From Lamellibrachia columna (Eukaryota > Annelida > Polychaeta > Sabellida > Siboglinidae), in contig OY759271.1 in NCBI GenBank assembly GCA_963662155.1, positions 18,941,229-19,005,228 on the forward strand: DNA of 64,000 nucleotides. The letters run 5' to 3'. Every line of letters starts with the position of its first letter. The first letter of the stretch is position 1. Below, in pieces: positions 1-10,794 of the stretch. The notes beneath the pieces are model-generated. The model did not search any database. It had not been told where the DNA came from and was given only the letters and a program-made list of their open reading frames with translations. A program made the position numbers and the translations under genes.

Positions 1-3000
1 CCCATTTCACTGCCACCTCCACTCCCTCCTCCTTCCGTCACTGTTCCATTTACACTGCCACCTCCACTCCCTCCTCCTCCTTCCATCACTGTTCCTTCCC
101 ATTTCACTGCCACCTCCACTCCCTCCTCCTTCCATCACTGTTCCTTCCCATTTCACTGTCGCCTCCACTCCCTTCTCCTTCCATCACTGTTCCTTCCCAT
201 TTCATTGCCACCTCCACTCCCTCCTCCTTCCATCACTGTTCCTTCCCATTTCACTGCCACCTCCACTCCCTCCTCCTTCCATCACTGTTCCTTCCCATTT
301 CACTGTCGCCTCCACTCCCTTCTCCTTCCATCACTGTTCCTTCCCATTTCACTGCCACCTCCACTCCCTCCTCCTTCCATCACTGTTCCTTCCCATTTCA
401 CTGCCACCTCCACTCCCTCCTCCTTCCATCACTGTTCCTTCCCATTTCACTGTCACCTCCACTCCCTTCTCCTTCCATCACTGTTCCATTTACACTGCCA
501 CCTCCACTCCCTCCTCCTTCCATCACTGTCCCCATGTCACTGCCACCTCTACTCCCTCCTCCTTCCATCACTGTTCCTTCCCATTTCACTGCCACCTCTA
601 CTCACTCCTCCTTCCATCACTGTTCCTTCCCATTTCACTGTCACCTCCACTCCCTCCTCCTTCCATCACTGTTCCATTTACACTACCACCTCTACTCCCT
701 CCTCCTTCCATCACTGTCCCCATGTCACTGCCACCTCCACTCCCTCCTCCTTCCATCACTGTTCCTTCCCATTTCACTGCCACCTCTACTCACTCCTCCT
801 TCCATCACTGTTCCTTCCCATTTCACTGTCACCTCCACTCCTTCCTCCTTCCATCACTGTTCCATTTACACTGCCACCTCCACTCCCTCCTCCTTCCATC
901 ACTGTTCCTTCCCATTTCACTATCACCTCCACTCCCTCCTCCCGTCACTGTTTCATTTACACTGCCACCTCCACTCCCTCCTCCTTCCATCACTGTTCCT
1001 TCCCATTTCACTGTCACCTCCACTCCCTCCTCCTTCCATCACTGTTCCTTCCCATTTCACTGCCACCTCCACTCCCTCCTTCCATCACTGTTCCATTTAC
1101 ACTGCCACCTCCACTCCCTCCTCCTTCCATCACTGTTCCTTCCCATTTCACTATCACCTCCACTCCCTCCTCCTTCCGTCACTGTTCCATTTACACTGCC
1201 ACCTCCACTCCCTCCTCCTTCCATCACTGTTCCTTCCCATTTCACTGCCACCTCCACTCCCTCCTCCTTCCATCACTGTTCCTTCCCATTTCACTGTCAC
1301 CTCCACTCCCTCCTCCTTCCGTCACTGTTCCATTTACACTGCCACCTCCACTCCCTCCTCCTTCCATCACTGTTCCTTCCCATTTCACTGCCACCTCCAC
1401 TCCCTCCTCCTTCCATCACTGTTCCTTCCCATTTCACTGTCACCTCCACTCCCTCCTCCTTCCATCACTGTTCCTTCCCATTTCACTGTCACCTCCACTC
1501 CCTCCTCCTTCCATCACTGTTCCTTCCCATTTCACTGCCACCTCCACTCCCTCCTCCTTCCATCACTGTTCCTTCCCATTTCACTGCCACCTCCACTCCC
1601 TCCTTCTTCCATCACTGTTCCATTTACACTGCCACCTCCACTCCTTCCTCCTTCTATCACTGTTCCTTCCCATTTCACTGCCACCTCCACTCCCTCCTCC
1701 TTCCGTCACTGTTCCATTTACACTGCCACCTCCACTCCCTCCTCCTCCTTCCATCACTGTTCCTTCCCATTTCACTGCCACCTCCACTCCCTCCTCCTTC
1801 CATCACTGTTCCTTCCCATTTCACTGTCGCCTCCACTCCCTTCTCCTTCCATCACTGTTCCTTCCCATTTCATTGCCACCTCCACTCCCTCCTCCTTCCA
1901 TCACTGTTCCTTCCCATTTCACTGCCACCTCCACTCCCTCCTCCTTCCATCACTGTTCCTTCCCATTTCACTGTCGCCTCCACTCCCTTCTCCTTCCATC
2001 ACTGTTCCTTCCCATTTCACTGCCACCTCCACTCCCTCCTCCTTCCATCACTGTTCCTTCCCATTTCACTGCCACCTCCACTCCCTCCTCCTTCCATCAC
2101 TGTTCCTTCCCATTTCACTGTCACCTCCACTCCCTTCTCCTTCCATCACTGTTCCATTTACACTGCCACCTCCACTCCCTCCTCCTTCCATCACTGTCCC
2201 CATGTCACTGCCACCTCTACTCCCTCCTCCTTCCATCACTGTTCCTTCCCATTTCACTGCCACCTCTACTCACTCCTCCTTCCATCACTGTTCCTTCCCA
2301 TTTCACTGTCACCTCCACTCCCTCCTCCTTCCATCACTGTTCCATTTACACTACCACCTCTACTCCCTCCTCCTTCCATCACTGTCCCCATGTCACTGCC
2401 ACCTCCACTCCCTCCTCCTTCCATCACTGTTCCTTCCCATTTCACTGCCACCTCTACTCACTCCTCCTTCCATCACTGTTCCTTCCCATTTCACTGTCAC
2501 CTCCACTCCTTCCTCCTTCCATCACTGTTCCATTTACACTGCCACCTCCACTCCCTCCTCCTTCCATCACTGTTCCTTCCCATTTCACTATCACCTCCAC
2601 TCCCTCCTCCCGTCACTGTTTCATTTACACTGCCACCTCCACTCCCTCCTCCTTCCATCACTGTTCCTTCCCATTTCACTGTCACCTCCACTCCCTCCTC
2701 CTTCCATCACTGTTCCTTCCCATTTCACTGCCACCTCCACTCCCTCCTTCCATCACTGTTCCATTTACACTGCCACCTCCACTCCCTCCTCCTTCCATCA
2801 CTGTTCCTTCCCATTTCACTATCACCTCCACTCCCTCCTCCTTCCGTCACTGTTCCATTTACACTGCCACCTCCACTCCCTCCTCCTTCCATCACTGTTC
2901 CTTCCCATTTCACTGCCACCTCCACTCCCTCCTCCTTCCATCACTGTTCCTTCCCATTTCACTGTCACCTCCACTCCCTCCTCCTTCCGTCACTGTTCCA

Positions 3001-4575
3001 TTTACACTGCCACCTCCACTCCCTCCTCCTTCCATCACTGTTCCTTCCCATTTCACTGCCACCTCCACTCCCTCCTCCTTCCATCACTGTTCCTTCCCAT
3101 TTCACTGTCACCTCCACTCCCTCCTCCTTCCATCACTGTTCCTTCCCATTTCACTGTCACCTCCACTCCCTCCTCCTTCCATCACTGTTCCTTCCCATTT
3201 CACTGCCACCTCCACTCCCTCCTCCTTCCATCACTGTTCCTTCCCATTTCACTGCCACCTCCACTCCCTCCTTCTTCCATCACTGTTCCATTTACACTGC
3301 CACCTCCACTCCTTCCTCCTTCTATCACTGTTCCTTCCCATTTCACTGCCACCTCCACTCCCTCCTCCTTCCGTCACTGTTCCATTTACACTGCCACCTC
3401 CACTCCCTCCTCCTCCTTCCATCACTGTTCCTTCCCATTTCACTGCCACCTCCACTCCCTCCTCCTTCCATCACTGTTCCTTCCCATTTCACTGTCGCCT
3501 CCACTCCCTTCTCCTTCCATCACTGTTCCTTCCCATTTCATTGCCACCTCCACTCCCTCCTCCTTCCATCACTGTTCCTTCCCATTTCACTGCCACCTCC
3601 ACTCCCTCCTCCTTCCATCACTGTTCCTTCCCATTTCACTGTCGCCTCCACTCCCTTCTCCTTCCATCACTGTTCCTTCCCATTTCACTGCCACCTCCAC
3701 TCCCTCCTCCTTCCATCACTGTTCCTTCCCATTTCACTGTCACCTCCACTCCCTTCTCCTTCCATCACTGTTCCATTTACACTGCCACCTCCACTCCCTC
3801 CTCCTTCCATCACTGTCCCCATGTCACTGCCACCTCTACTCCCTCCTCCTTCCATCACTGTTCCTTCCCATTTCACTGCCACCTCTACTCACTCCTCCTT
3901 CCATCACTGTTCCTTCCCATTTCACTGTCACCTCCACTCCCTCCTCCTTCCATCACTGTTCCATTTACACTACCACCTCTACTCCCTCCTCCTTCCATCA
4001 CTGTCCCCATGTCACTGCCACCTCCACTCCCTCCTCCTTCCATCACTGTTCCTTCCCATTTCACTGCCACCTCTACTCACTCCTCCTTCCATCACTGTTC
4101 CTTCCCATTTCACTGTCACCTCCACTCCCTCCTCCTTCCATCACTGTTCCATTTACACTGCCACCTCCACTCCATCCTCCTTCCATCACTGTCCCCATGT
4201 CACTGCCACCTCTACTCCCTCCTCCTTCCATCACTATGCCCAATAGATTGCCACATCCACTCCCTCCTCCTTCCATCACTGTTCCCATGTCACTGCCACC
4301 TCCACTCCCTCCTTCTCATTCCGTCACTGTTCCCATTTCACTGCTCCCTCCAATCCCTCCTTCCATCACTGTTCCCATTTCACTGCTCCCTCCAATCCCT
4401 CCTTCCATCACTGTTCCCATTTCACTGCTCTCTCCAATCCCTCCTTCCGTCACTGTTCCCATTTCACTGCTCCCTCCAATCCCTCCTTCCATCACTGTTC
4501 CCATATCACTGCTCCCTCCAATCCCTCCTTCCATCACTGTTCCAATTTCACTGCTCCCTCTACACCCACCAATTT
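1..4575. repeat. Minisatellite with 1668-bp higher-order repeat
   Basis: A tandem array of pyrimidine-rich units built on CACTGCCACCTCCACTCCCT. Most units are 49 bp. A 45-bp class begins TTCCATTTACACTG or GTCCCCATGTCACTG. Variants recur in a fixed order every 1668 bp: a unit with an extra CTC lies at 71, 1739 and 3407, and an unusual CCCGTCACTGTTTC unit lies at 941 and 2609. About 2.7 higher-order copies are visible and the array runs off the left edge. The third copy has lost one 49-bp unit near 3.71 kb, so its spacing is 1619 bp. Reading frames stay open in all three forward frames because C/T-rich DNA lacks stops and 49 is not a multiple of 3. I read this as non-coding satellite DNA. Confidence 0.95.
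4316..4575. repeat. 42-bp terminal subarray of the minisatellite
   Basis: At its right edge the array changes to about six 42-bp units (TTCCATCACTGTTCCCATTT followed by a CACTGCTCCCTCCAATCCCT-type half). They differ from the 49/45-bp body by loss of the doubled CCTTC and by CTCCCTCCAAT in place of CACCTCCACT. Divergent edge units like these are typical of tandem arrays, where homogenisation acts mainly on the interior. Confidence 0.9.
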
Positions 4576-4842
4576 AAAAGTTCTTGTGAAATAATACATG
4601 TTATTTCATTGCCTCAACCTTATAACAAAATGTTCCTTGTGATTGGAGATCAGCATGCACACCACATTCAGTTGCATTTTAAAATGTTGTTGATGTTAAT
4701 GTTATATTTCTGATATAACCATGAAAACAGCCAACTACAAAATTAACTTACATAAAACACATATAATATATGACACAAGGTTCTGCAAATTTGTTGGAGT
4801 TGTCATGTAAGAACATCTATGAAGTGTTACTTATTGAGATAT

Positions 4843-4930
4843 ATAGTAGTGTAGTGGTTAGGACATATGCTTTTTCATGCCAGAGTTCCCAGACCAGGCA
4901 TGGTAGATTTAGACATTTCACCACCATGGC
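4843..4930 (+). repeat. tRNA-like SINE head or tRNA pseudogene
   Basis: TAGTGTAGTGGTTAGGACAT resembles the 5' half and A box of tRNA genes and tRNA-derived SINEs. A degenerate B-box-like GAGTTCCCAGACC follows about 45 bp later. No full cloverleaf can be folded and no tail is evident, so this is at best an old SINE or tRNA remnant. The flanking 4576-4842 and 4931-4994 are AT-rich with nothing recognisable. Confidence 0.35.
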
Positions 4931-4994
4931 TGGACATTTTTTTTTTCTACGATAATTTGTTTAGTAAAATATATTTTTATTTTTATTAAATCTG

Positions 4995-5006
4995 ATATAT
5001 AGATAG

Positions 5007-5045
<39 letters not shown>

Positions 5046-5161
5046 TAGCTATATATATATATATATATATATATATAGATAGCTATATATATATATATAG
5101 ATAACTATATATATATAGATAACTATATATATATATAGATAATGATATATATATATATATA

Positions 5162-5206
<45 letters not shown>

Positions 5207-5213
5207 TATATAT
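4995..5213. repeat. (TA)n microsatellite with TAGATAGC/TAGATAAC interruptions
   Basis: About 220 bp of TA dinucleotides broken at intervals by AGATAGCTATA and AGATAACTATA. The interruptions recur, which suggests expansion of a compound unit. Confidence 0.95.
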
Positions 5214-5235
5214 AAACCCTTTCGTTGGTTAAACA

Positions 5236-5516
5236 GGGGTGAATATTTCATGGGGGTGAATATTTGATACCATGTCAGATAAAATGTTCACACACCTCGG
5301 GTATCATATGAAATAAATACCCACAGGTGCAGATTTATTGAATTAATTAAACCGTCTTAAATAACCATTGCAATTAGCAATATCATTAAAATCTTTCAAA
5401 AGCAGGGTTGAAAAAAATTCTCTAAAATAGGGGGGTGAATATTTCATAGGAGTGAAAATCTCACAGCAAAATCCTCACCACGGAGTGAATATTTCATGGG
5501 GGTGAAAATCTGATCT
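5236..5516 (+). repeat. Dispersed GGGGGTGAATATTTCAT-type short repeats
   Basis: Three clusters of a motif close to GGTGAATATTTCATGGGGGT, followed by GTGAATATTTGAT or GTGAAAATCTGAT, lie at about 5236-5268, 5432-5465 and 5485-5516. The two halves are near-repeats of each other. The family is not recognised. The following 5517-5905 holds only a 68-codon open frame (5546-5752) with no family resemblance. Confidence 0.6.
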
Positions 5517-5905
5517 CACACAGCACAACACATGGCCACTGTGCGATGTATGACAGCCAAAAATGCTGCGTACGAGCATGTGGTTTTTTAGGTGGTGCTT
5601 CTTCACTTTTCGAAGTCAAAGCCATTTCTCTTCCAGAACTACATGAGATTACCCGAATATCTGTATCTGTGCGCTTGTGTGATACAATCCTTGTGCGTCT
5701 AGTGTCCAGCGGTTGTCAGCATAGTGCCTGCCCACAAGAGTGCACACAGTGAGCACAATGTTTATATAGTTTAAAATGTCCCGATAGGTGGCAGAATGGT
5801 TTTCTCAAAGGAAATGTCTTCATAACAAATACAAAAAAATACAGATAGTGCACAGGTCTGTTGACGTATATATCGCGTGGTTGGGATGTCATCTGTTGTG
5901 GTCTT

Positions 5906-6309
5906 TCATTTGGGCACGAACCCGAAAAACCTTGTCTCGGGTAGCCTCGCTTTTAAAACGAACGATGATTGGCCGCTTTCTTGCGGCTTTGGGCCTAGGT
6001 GGTGGCTTCGTTCAAGTTGGGTAACATCAGTCTGTGTCACGCCAATCTTCTCTTGGATTGCGTTAATCACAAGTTCGTTTGTGCATTCGCCTGCTGATTC
6101 GGGAATGCCCTGGAAGCAGAGGTTGGGACGCCTGGAGTACTGCTCTCGTTTGTCTGCCTCCACATCCAGGGTGTACACCTTCTTTTTTTTTCTAGTATAC
6201 GGATCTTCTCCTCTCTGGTACGTAACACATGGTTCATGGCTGTAGTTATAGTTTTAATGAGTATAGGCACAATCTGTTTCATGACATCGAGAACAGATAT
6301 CATCATGTT
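5906..6309 (-). pseudogene. L1-type non-LTR retrotransposon ORF1 fragment (coiled coil + RRM-like)
   Basis: ORF1p is the RNA-binding, trimerising chaperone of L1-type retrotransposons. On the minus strand a coiled-coil-like stretch (about 6306-6195, ending TREEKIRILEKK) is followed, after a frame change at a T-rich run near 6183-6192, by an open frame at 6178-5906. That frame carries the RRM-entry signature EQYSRRPNLCFQGIPES and a later LERSHHLGPKP that matches the family's (D/E)RSHRLG motif. Neither the C-terminal domain nor an adjacent ORF2 is seen. The piece is short and frameshifted, so it is dead. A second ORF1 remnant of the same general type lies at 50956-51480 on the plus strand. Assignment rests on the RRNLRIxGIPE and RSHRLG family signatures. 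Confidence 0.7.
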
Positions 6310-6362
6310 TTCCAGTTCATCTGCAGATCTGCCTCGTCAGCACTTTAAGACAGGTCAACAAC

Positions 6363-6406
6363 CGTCGTGGACAGGTTTTTCGTCGTGGACAGGTTTTTCG
6401 TCGTGT
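6363..6406. repeat. 18-bp tandem repeat, about 2.5 copies
   Basis: CGTCGTGGACAGGTTTTT occurs twice (6363, 6381), with a partial third copy at 6399. It lies in unassigned sequence between the L1-type fragment and the Penelope-like element. Confidence 0.85.
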
Positions 6407-6517
6407 CGTAGATCGCCGTAGATATTGAAAATGTTCAATATCTACGATGATTTATCTTACATCGTCTTGTACTGAGTTGTAGTATACGGCACTCTACAAT
6501 CATCGCCAGTTGGCGAC

Positions 6518-6579
6518 AATCGTAGACTATCACTATCAGAACAAGTAGCAAGGATTTTCAAGTCCTATAACATCCCGGT
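6518..6579 (+). repeat. 62-bp direct repeat at Penelope-like element, copy 1
   Basis: An identical 62-bp segment is found at 7063-7124, a spacing of 545 bp. It encodes the linker entry (NRRLSLSEQVARIFKSYNIP). Partial head-to-tail copies of this sort (pseudo-LTRs) are a known feature of Penelope-like elements. Confidence 0.9.
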
Positions 6580-7062
6580 TTACCACAAACCTATCAACAC
6601 CCTGAGGTCACTGTTGGTACACCCAAAAGACAGAACAGCAAAGGCAGCAAAGTGTGGGGTAGTATATGACATACAATGCCCAGAATGTGACCAACACTAC
6701 ATAGGAGAAATAGCCAGAACACTTGAACACAAGAATCAAAGAACATCTATCTTGTCGCCAACCCCTATCAGTTATAAGTGAACACAAACTGAACACAGGC
6801 CATCAGTGCTCTATGAAGGACGTTAACATTCTAGACCACGAGGAGAACTGGCACAGGAGAAAAATAAAGGAGGCGATTAACATCCACAGAGAGAAACCTA
6901 CGCTGAACCGAGACGTCGGCCAGGAGCTCCCACCAGTCCTACTCCAGCTTGGAGACATTGGTCATGTGACACATCCGTAACTTCAGTCTGCTGAAGAAGA
7001 CTGCGAGATGCAGACGAAATATTCAGAACAAACTTCAAGTTTCTTAAGAGGTAATTATGCTT
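6518..7062 (+). pseudogene. Penelope-like element C-terminus (linker + GIY-YIG endonuclease)
   Basis: Penelope-like elements encode a reverse transcriptase joined to a GIY-YIG nuclease. The frame starting at 6518 reads through the linker (QVARIFKSYNIPVYHKPINT, then LRSLLVHPKDR) into the nuclease start GVVYDIQCPECDQHYIGE, which carries the GIY-like and YIG halves and the CxxC typical of this family. A one-base frameshift near 6720 moves to a frame (to 6980) reading NTRIKEHL and later NWHRRKIKEAINIHREKPTL, the conserved end of the nuclease domain. The RT domain is absent, so this is a 5'-truncated, frameshifted copy. It ends with a short 3' UTR before a repeat of its own first 62 bp. Confidence 0.85.
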
Positions 7063-7124
7063 AATCGTAGACTATCACTATCAGAACAAGTAGCAAGGAT
7101 TTTCAAGTCCTATAACATCCCGGT
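7063..7124 (+). repeat. 62-bp direct repeat at Penelope-like element, copy 2
   Basis: A perfect copy of 6518-6579 placed right after the element's 3' UTR. It breaks off at 7125, where the CR1-like minus-strand remnant begins. It may be the stump of a tandem second copy. Confidence 0.9.
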
Positions 7125-7489
7125 CCCTTATGGGTGGGCTACACATATCTGTCAATTCTATTTTTAAACATATTCACACTACTAGCATTAACACAATCAT
7201 TTGGCAGTTTGTTCCATTCCTTTATGGAAGAGTACTTTCTCATGTCCAACCTACACTGCTCCTTAACTTAATGCTGCTTTGTGTCCTCTGGTTCTACTGC
7301 CTTTTTTAAGTTTGAAGAACATATTATTGTCAACATCCTCATAACCATTCACTATTTTAAACACTTCTATTTGGTCTCCTTTTAGTCTCCTGGTCTCTAG
7401 TGTTGTCAAACCACATTGTAATAAGCGACTTTCATAACTAAGGTCTCTCAATTCAGGAATCATTTTAGTTGCTCTTTGTTGTATTCTTT
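7125..7489 (-). pseudogene. CR1-like retrotransposon, C-terminal part and 3' end (family A)
   Basis: The minus strand reads IQQRATKMIPELRDLSYE and later GLTTLETRRLKGDQIEVFKI, then a region equivalent to the RT C-terminus. It is close to, but distinct from, the CR1-like copies at 51963-53085 and 56197-59165. The end, near FKNRIDRYVAHP, is typical for this group's C-terminus. The reading frame is interrupted near 7270. The upstream half of the same element resumes at 10795-11355, showing that the RTE-type element between them was inserted into it. Confidence 0.85.
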
Positions 7490-10400
7490 TAGGGGTGTAA
7501 GGGGTGTTGATGCGCTCAACCGTAAAGACACTCAAGTCAACCTCACCTCCCCGTGGTGCACCCTGGTAACCAGTACATTGTGCTGGGCAAACGAGGCTAT
7601 GGCTAAGGGAAGGAAAACCCCGAAAATAAACCTACTGCGGAGGGCCAACAACCCTCCCAGCTCAAATGATGTTACAGAAACCAGAAGTGAATTTCAAAAG
7701 CCAGCTTGTGCTGGAAATGGCTACAGGAAGGCGACGGCCCAGATACCAGCAGATGATGACATCATTTATTTGGACAGTATGACGCTTCCGGGTCAAAGCC
7801 AAACGGAAGTTCGGAGGCTGACAACGTCGTTAACCAAGCCAAAAGTTAATGTAAATATAGGATGTTGGAATGTGAGAACGTTATACTCTATAGGGAAATC
7901 AGCCCAGCTTGCAAGAGAAATGGACAAATATAAAATAGATGTCATGGGCATTAGTGAATGCAGATGGATGGGACAAGGAAAAGTCAAGATGAACACCGGA
8001 GAGAGCATAATTTTTTCAGGGAGAGAAGACAACATACACAGACACGGAGTAGCAATAATGATGACGAAGAAAGCAGAACAAGCATTGCTGGAATGGAAAC
8101 CTATCAGTGATAGAATTATTTATGCTAGATTCTTCTCCATGTATGTAAAGCTATCGATCATACAAGTCTATGCACCAACAAATGAAGCCAGCGTCGAAGA
8201 TAAAGACAATTTCTATGAACAGCTCCAGACAGTTGTGGACAGTGTTCATAAGCATGACATACTCTTAGTAATGGGGGATTTAAATGCCAAAGTTGGAGAA
8301 GACAACGACGGATATGAAAACATAATAGGAAGCCATGGAGTAGGTGAAAGAAATGACAATGGAGAAAGACTTGTTGACTTCTGCGGACTCAATTACCTCG
8401 TGGTAACAGGTACCATTTTCCCACATAAACTTATACATAAACAGACATGGACATCTCCAGGAGGAAAGACAAAGAATCAAATAGACCATGTGTTAGTGAG
8501 TAGGCAACACCGGACATCAGTAATGGACACTAGGGCCATGAGAGGAGCTGACATTGCGAGTGACCACCAATTAGTGCGATAAAAAATCAAGCTGAAACTA
8601 AAGAGAAAACAAAAGAACAAGGCGATCAGAAAGAAATTTGATATAATTAAGTTACAGCACACAGCTATTAAAGCCCAATTCTTATTGAAGTTACGCAACA
8701 AATATGATATATTACAAGACTACGAAGAAACAGGCAACGAAGAAGTTGAGAAACAATGGCAAGACTTTGAGGATGCATACAAAGAAACAGCTCAAGAAGT
8801 ACTGGGGTACAAAAAGAAAGAGCAAAAACCATGGATCAGCAAGGCGTCGTGGGAGTTAGTAGAAGAGAGAAAACGACTGAAGAACAACATCGAGCAGACA
8901 AAGTCAGACAGGATTAAGCAGAATTACATGGATAAATATAGGTGTAAAGACAAAGAAGTGAAGAAGAGCATGAGACAAGACAAGAGGAAGTGGGTTGACC
9001 AACTTGCCATGGAAGCAGAGGAAGCAGCACATAATGGAAGAATGAAAGAAGTGTATGATATTACAAAAACCCTCAGTAATGACAAACGTAAGACAACAAA
9101 TGCAGTGAAAGACAAAGGTGGAAACTTAATAACGGAAGGATTGGCCAGAAGGAAGCGATGGAAAGAACACTTTGAGGAAATCCTTAATAGACCTATACCA
9201 GATGACCCTGTAACAGAGGTGGAGATAGATCCGATCATAAACGAAATCAGCACTGACCCAATAACAAAGGCAGAAATTAGAACAGCGTTAAGGAAGATGA
9301 AAAATGGGAAAGCAGGGGGCAAGGACGAAATTACAGCAGAATTATTAAAAGCAGACATGAATACAACAGAGAAATGGCTTGTCAAATTATTCAGAACATT
9401 TTGGGAACAAGAGAAAGTTCCAAAAACGTGGAAGCAGGGACTGATCGTTAAAATACCGAAGAAAGGTGACCTGACAGAGTGCGGGAATTGGAGAGGAATT
9501 ACTTTGACATCTGTTCCTAGTAAAGTATTCGGAAGAGTACTCATTGACAGAATAAGAGATGGAGTTAACAGCAAGTTGAGAGACAAACAAGCAGGTTTCA
9601 GAAGTGGGAGAGGCACAGTAGAACAGATATTTATTTTACGAAATATTATAGAACAGGTAGTGGAATGGCAGGCAACTCTATACATCACGTTTGTGGATTT
9701 TGAAAAAGCATTTGCCTCAGTGCACCGGGAGAGTCTATGGAAAATTATGGAGAGCTATGGAATTCCATGCAAGATAATCCACATGGTACAGATGTTATAC
9801 GAAGATAGTGAATGTGCAGTGTTAGACGAAGGTGAGGAATCTGAGTGGTTCAAGGTCAAAACTGGAGTTAAACAAGGAGGTGTAATGTCTGGATTTATCT
9901 TCTTGATAGTAGTGGACTGGATAATGAGAAACACAACAGCGGGAAACAAAACAGGAATAAGATGGAACTTCACGTCAAAACTAGAGGACCTGGACTTTGC
10001 CGACGACATAGCACTCATGTCATCATCTACACACACATGCAAACAAAGACAAGACAACTGAATCAATTTGCAGCAAGGACAGGACTAAGAATAAATAAAA
10101 AGAAAACTCAAATATTGAGGATAAACAGCAAGTGCGAAAACAGAATACTAATCGATGATCAAGAGCTAAAGGAAGTGGACACGTATAACTACCTTGGTGC
10201 GAACGTTAGTAAGCAAGGAAGAGGCGGCGATGACATTGTTAACAGAATTTGTAAAGCGAGGGTATCCTTCATGAAACTAAAGCAGATATGGAGTTCAAAT
10301 ATATACACATTGAGATCGAAATTGAGGCTTTTTAACACACTTGTTAAACCAGTGTTGTTGTATGGAAGTGAAACATGGAAAATTAACGAAGGAGACAACA

Positions 10401-10794
10401 GAAAGTTAGATACATTTTTTTCAAGTGTTTAAGACGAATCCTACAAATTCGATGGCCATACGTTGCATCAAATCGAGATATTCTGGCAAAAACAAAATTG
10501 AAGACAATCAGCACTGAGGTCAAGTTAAGAAGATGGAAGTGGGTAGGACATATCCTACGAATGGAGAAGAACAGCAATTGTGAGACTGCACTGACCTGGA
10601 CGCCTGAAGGTAGAAGAAAGGTTGGGCGACCAAAGACAACGTGGCGATCAACTATTGAAAATGAAAGACGTATACTGGGGTGGAATAGCTGGAACGAAGC
10701 CAGACGTGTAGCAGCTGACAGAACAAGATGGAGGAGATACACTTCGGCCTTAAGGGCCACTGGGCCTGAAGAGGATAGGTAAGGTAAGGTAAGG
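7490..10794 (+). mobile_element. Nearly complete RTE-type non-LTR retrotransposon with target-site duplication
   Basis: A 3.3 kb element, the normal length for the RTE group. It lies between two copies of TATTCTTT (7482-7489 and 10795-10802), which I take as the target-site duplication. It ends in a short (GGTAA)n tail, and RTE elements characteristically end in a short simple repeat. Removing it restores the continuity of the minus-strand CR1-like remnant on both sides. The single coding region starts about 110 bp inside. Confidence 0.88.
7599..10782 (+). pseudogene. RTE-type endonuclease-reverse transcriptase, lightly damaged
   Basis: This protein copies its own RNA into a nicked target. 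The start chosen is the ATG at 7599 (MAKGRKTPKINLL). An APE-type endonuclease occupies about codons 80-325: NIGCWNVRTLYSIGKSAQLA, GISECRWMGQGK, YAPTNEAS, VMGDLNAKVGEDNDGYENII, and DHQLVR at the catalytic end. The RT follows: KIPKKGDLTECGNWRGITLT, DKQAGFRSGRGTVEQIFILR, FVDFEKAFASVHRE (motif A aspartate), VKQGGVMSG, and FADDIAL (motif C). The C-terminus has RRWKWVGHILRM and GRRKVGRPKTTW. Damage is limited to one in-frame TAA at 8580-8582 between endonuclease and RT, a frameshift in the CA-rich stretch near 10030-10040, and a frameshift in the T run near 10412-10417. The endonuclease is of the kind often annotated as craniofacial development protein 2-like. Confidence 0.92.

Noticed and set aside
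398..4537. Repeated minus-strand glycine/glutamate-rich frames of 60-73 codons
   Set aside because: Antisense readings of the same minisatellite, repeated at its 1668/1619-bp spacing.
205..4713. Proline/serine/histidine-rich proteins of 1174-1502 residues in the first 4.7 kb
   Set aside because: All three frames are open because of base composition and the 49-bp unit. No start context, splice sites or domain support a real protein.
5546..5752. 68-codon frame as a gene
   Set aside because: No family resemblance, no supporting context; length is within chance.
8924..9688. 254-codon minus-strand frame
   Set aside because: Shadow of the RTE-type reverse transcriptase on the other strand.
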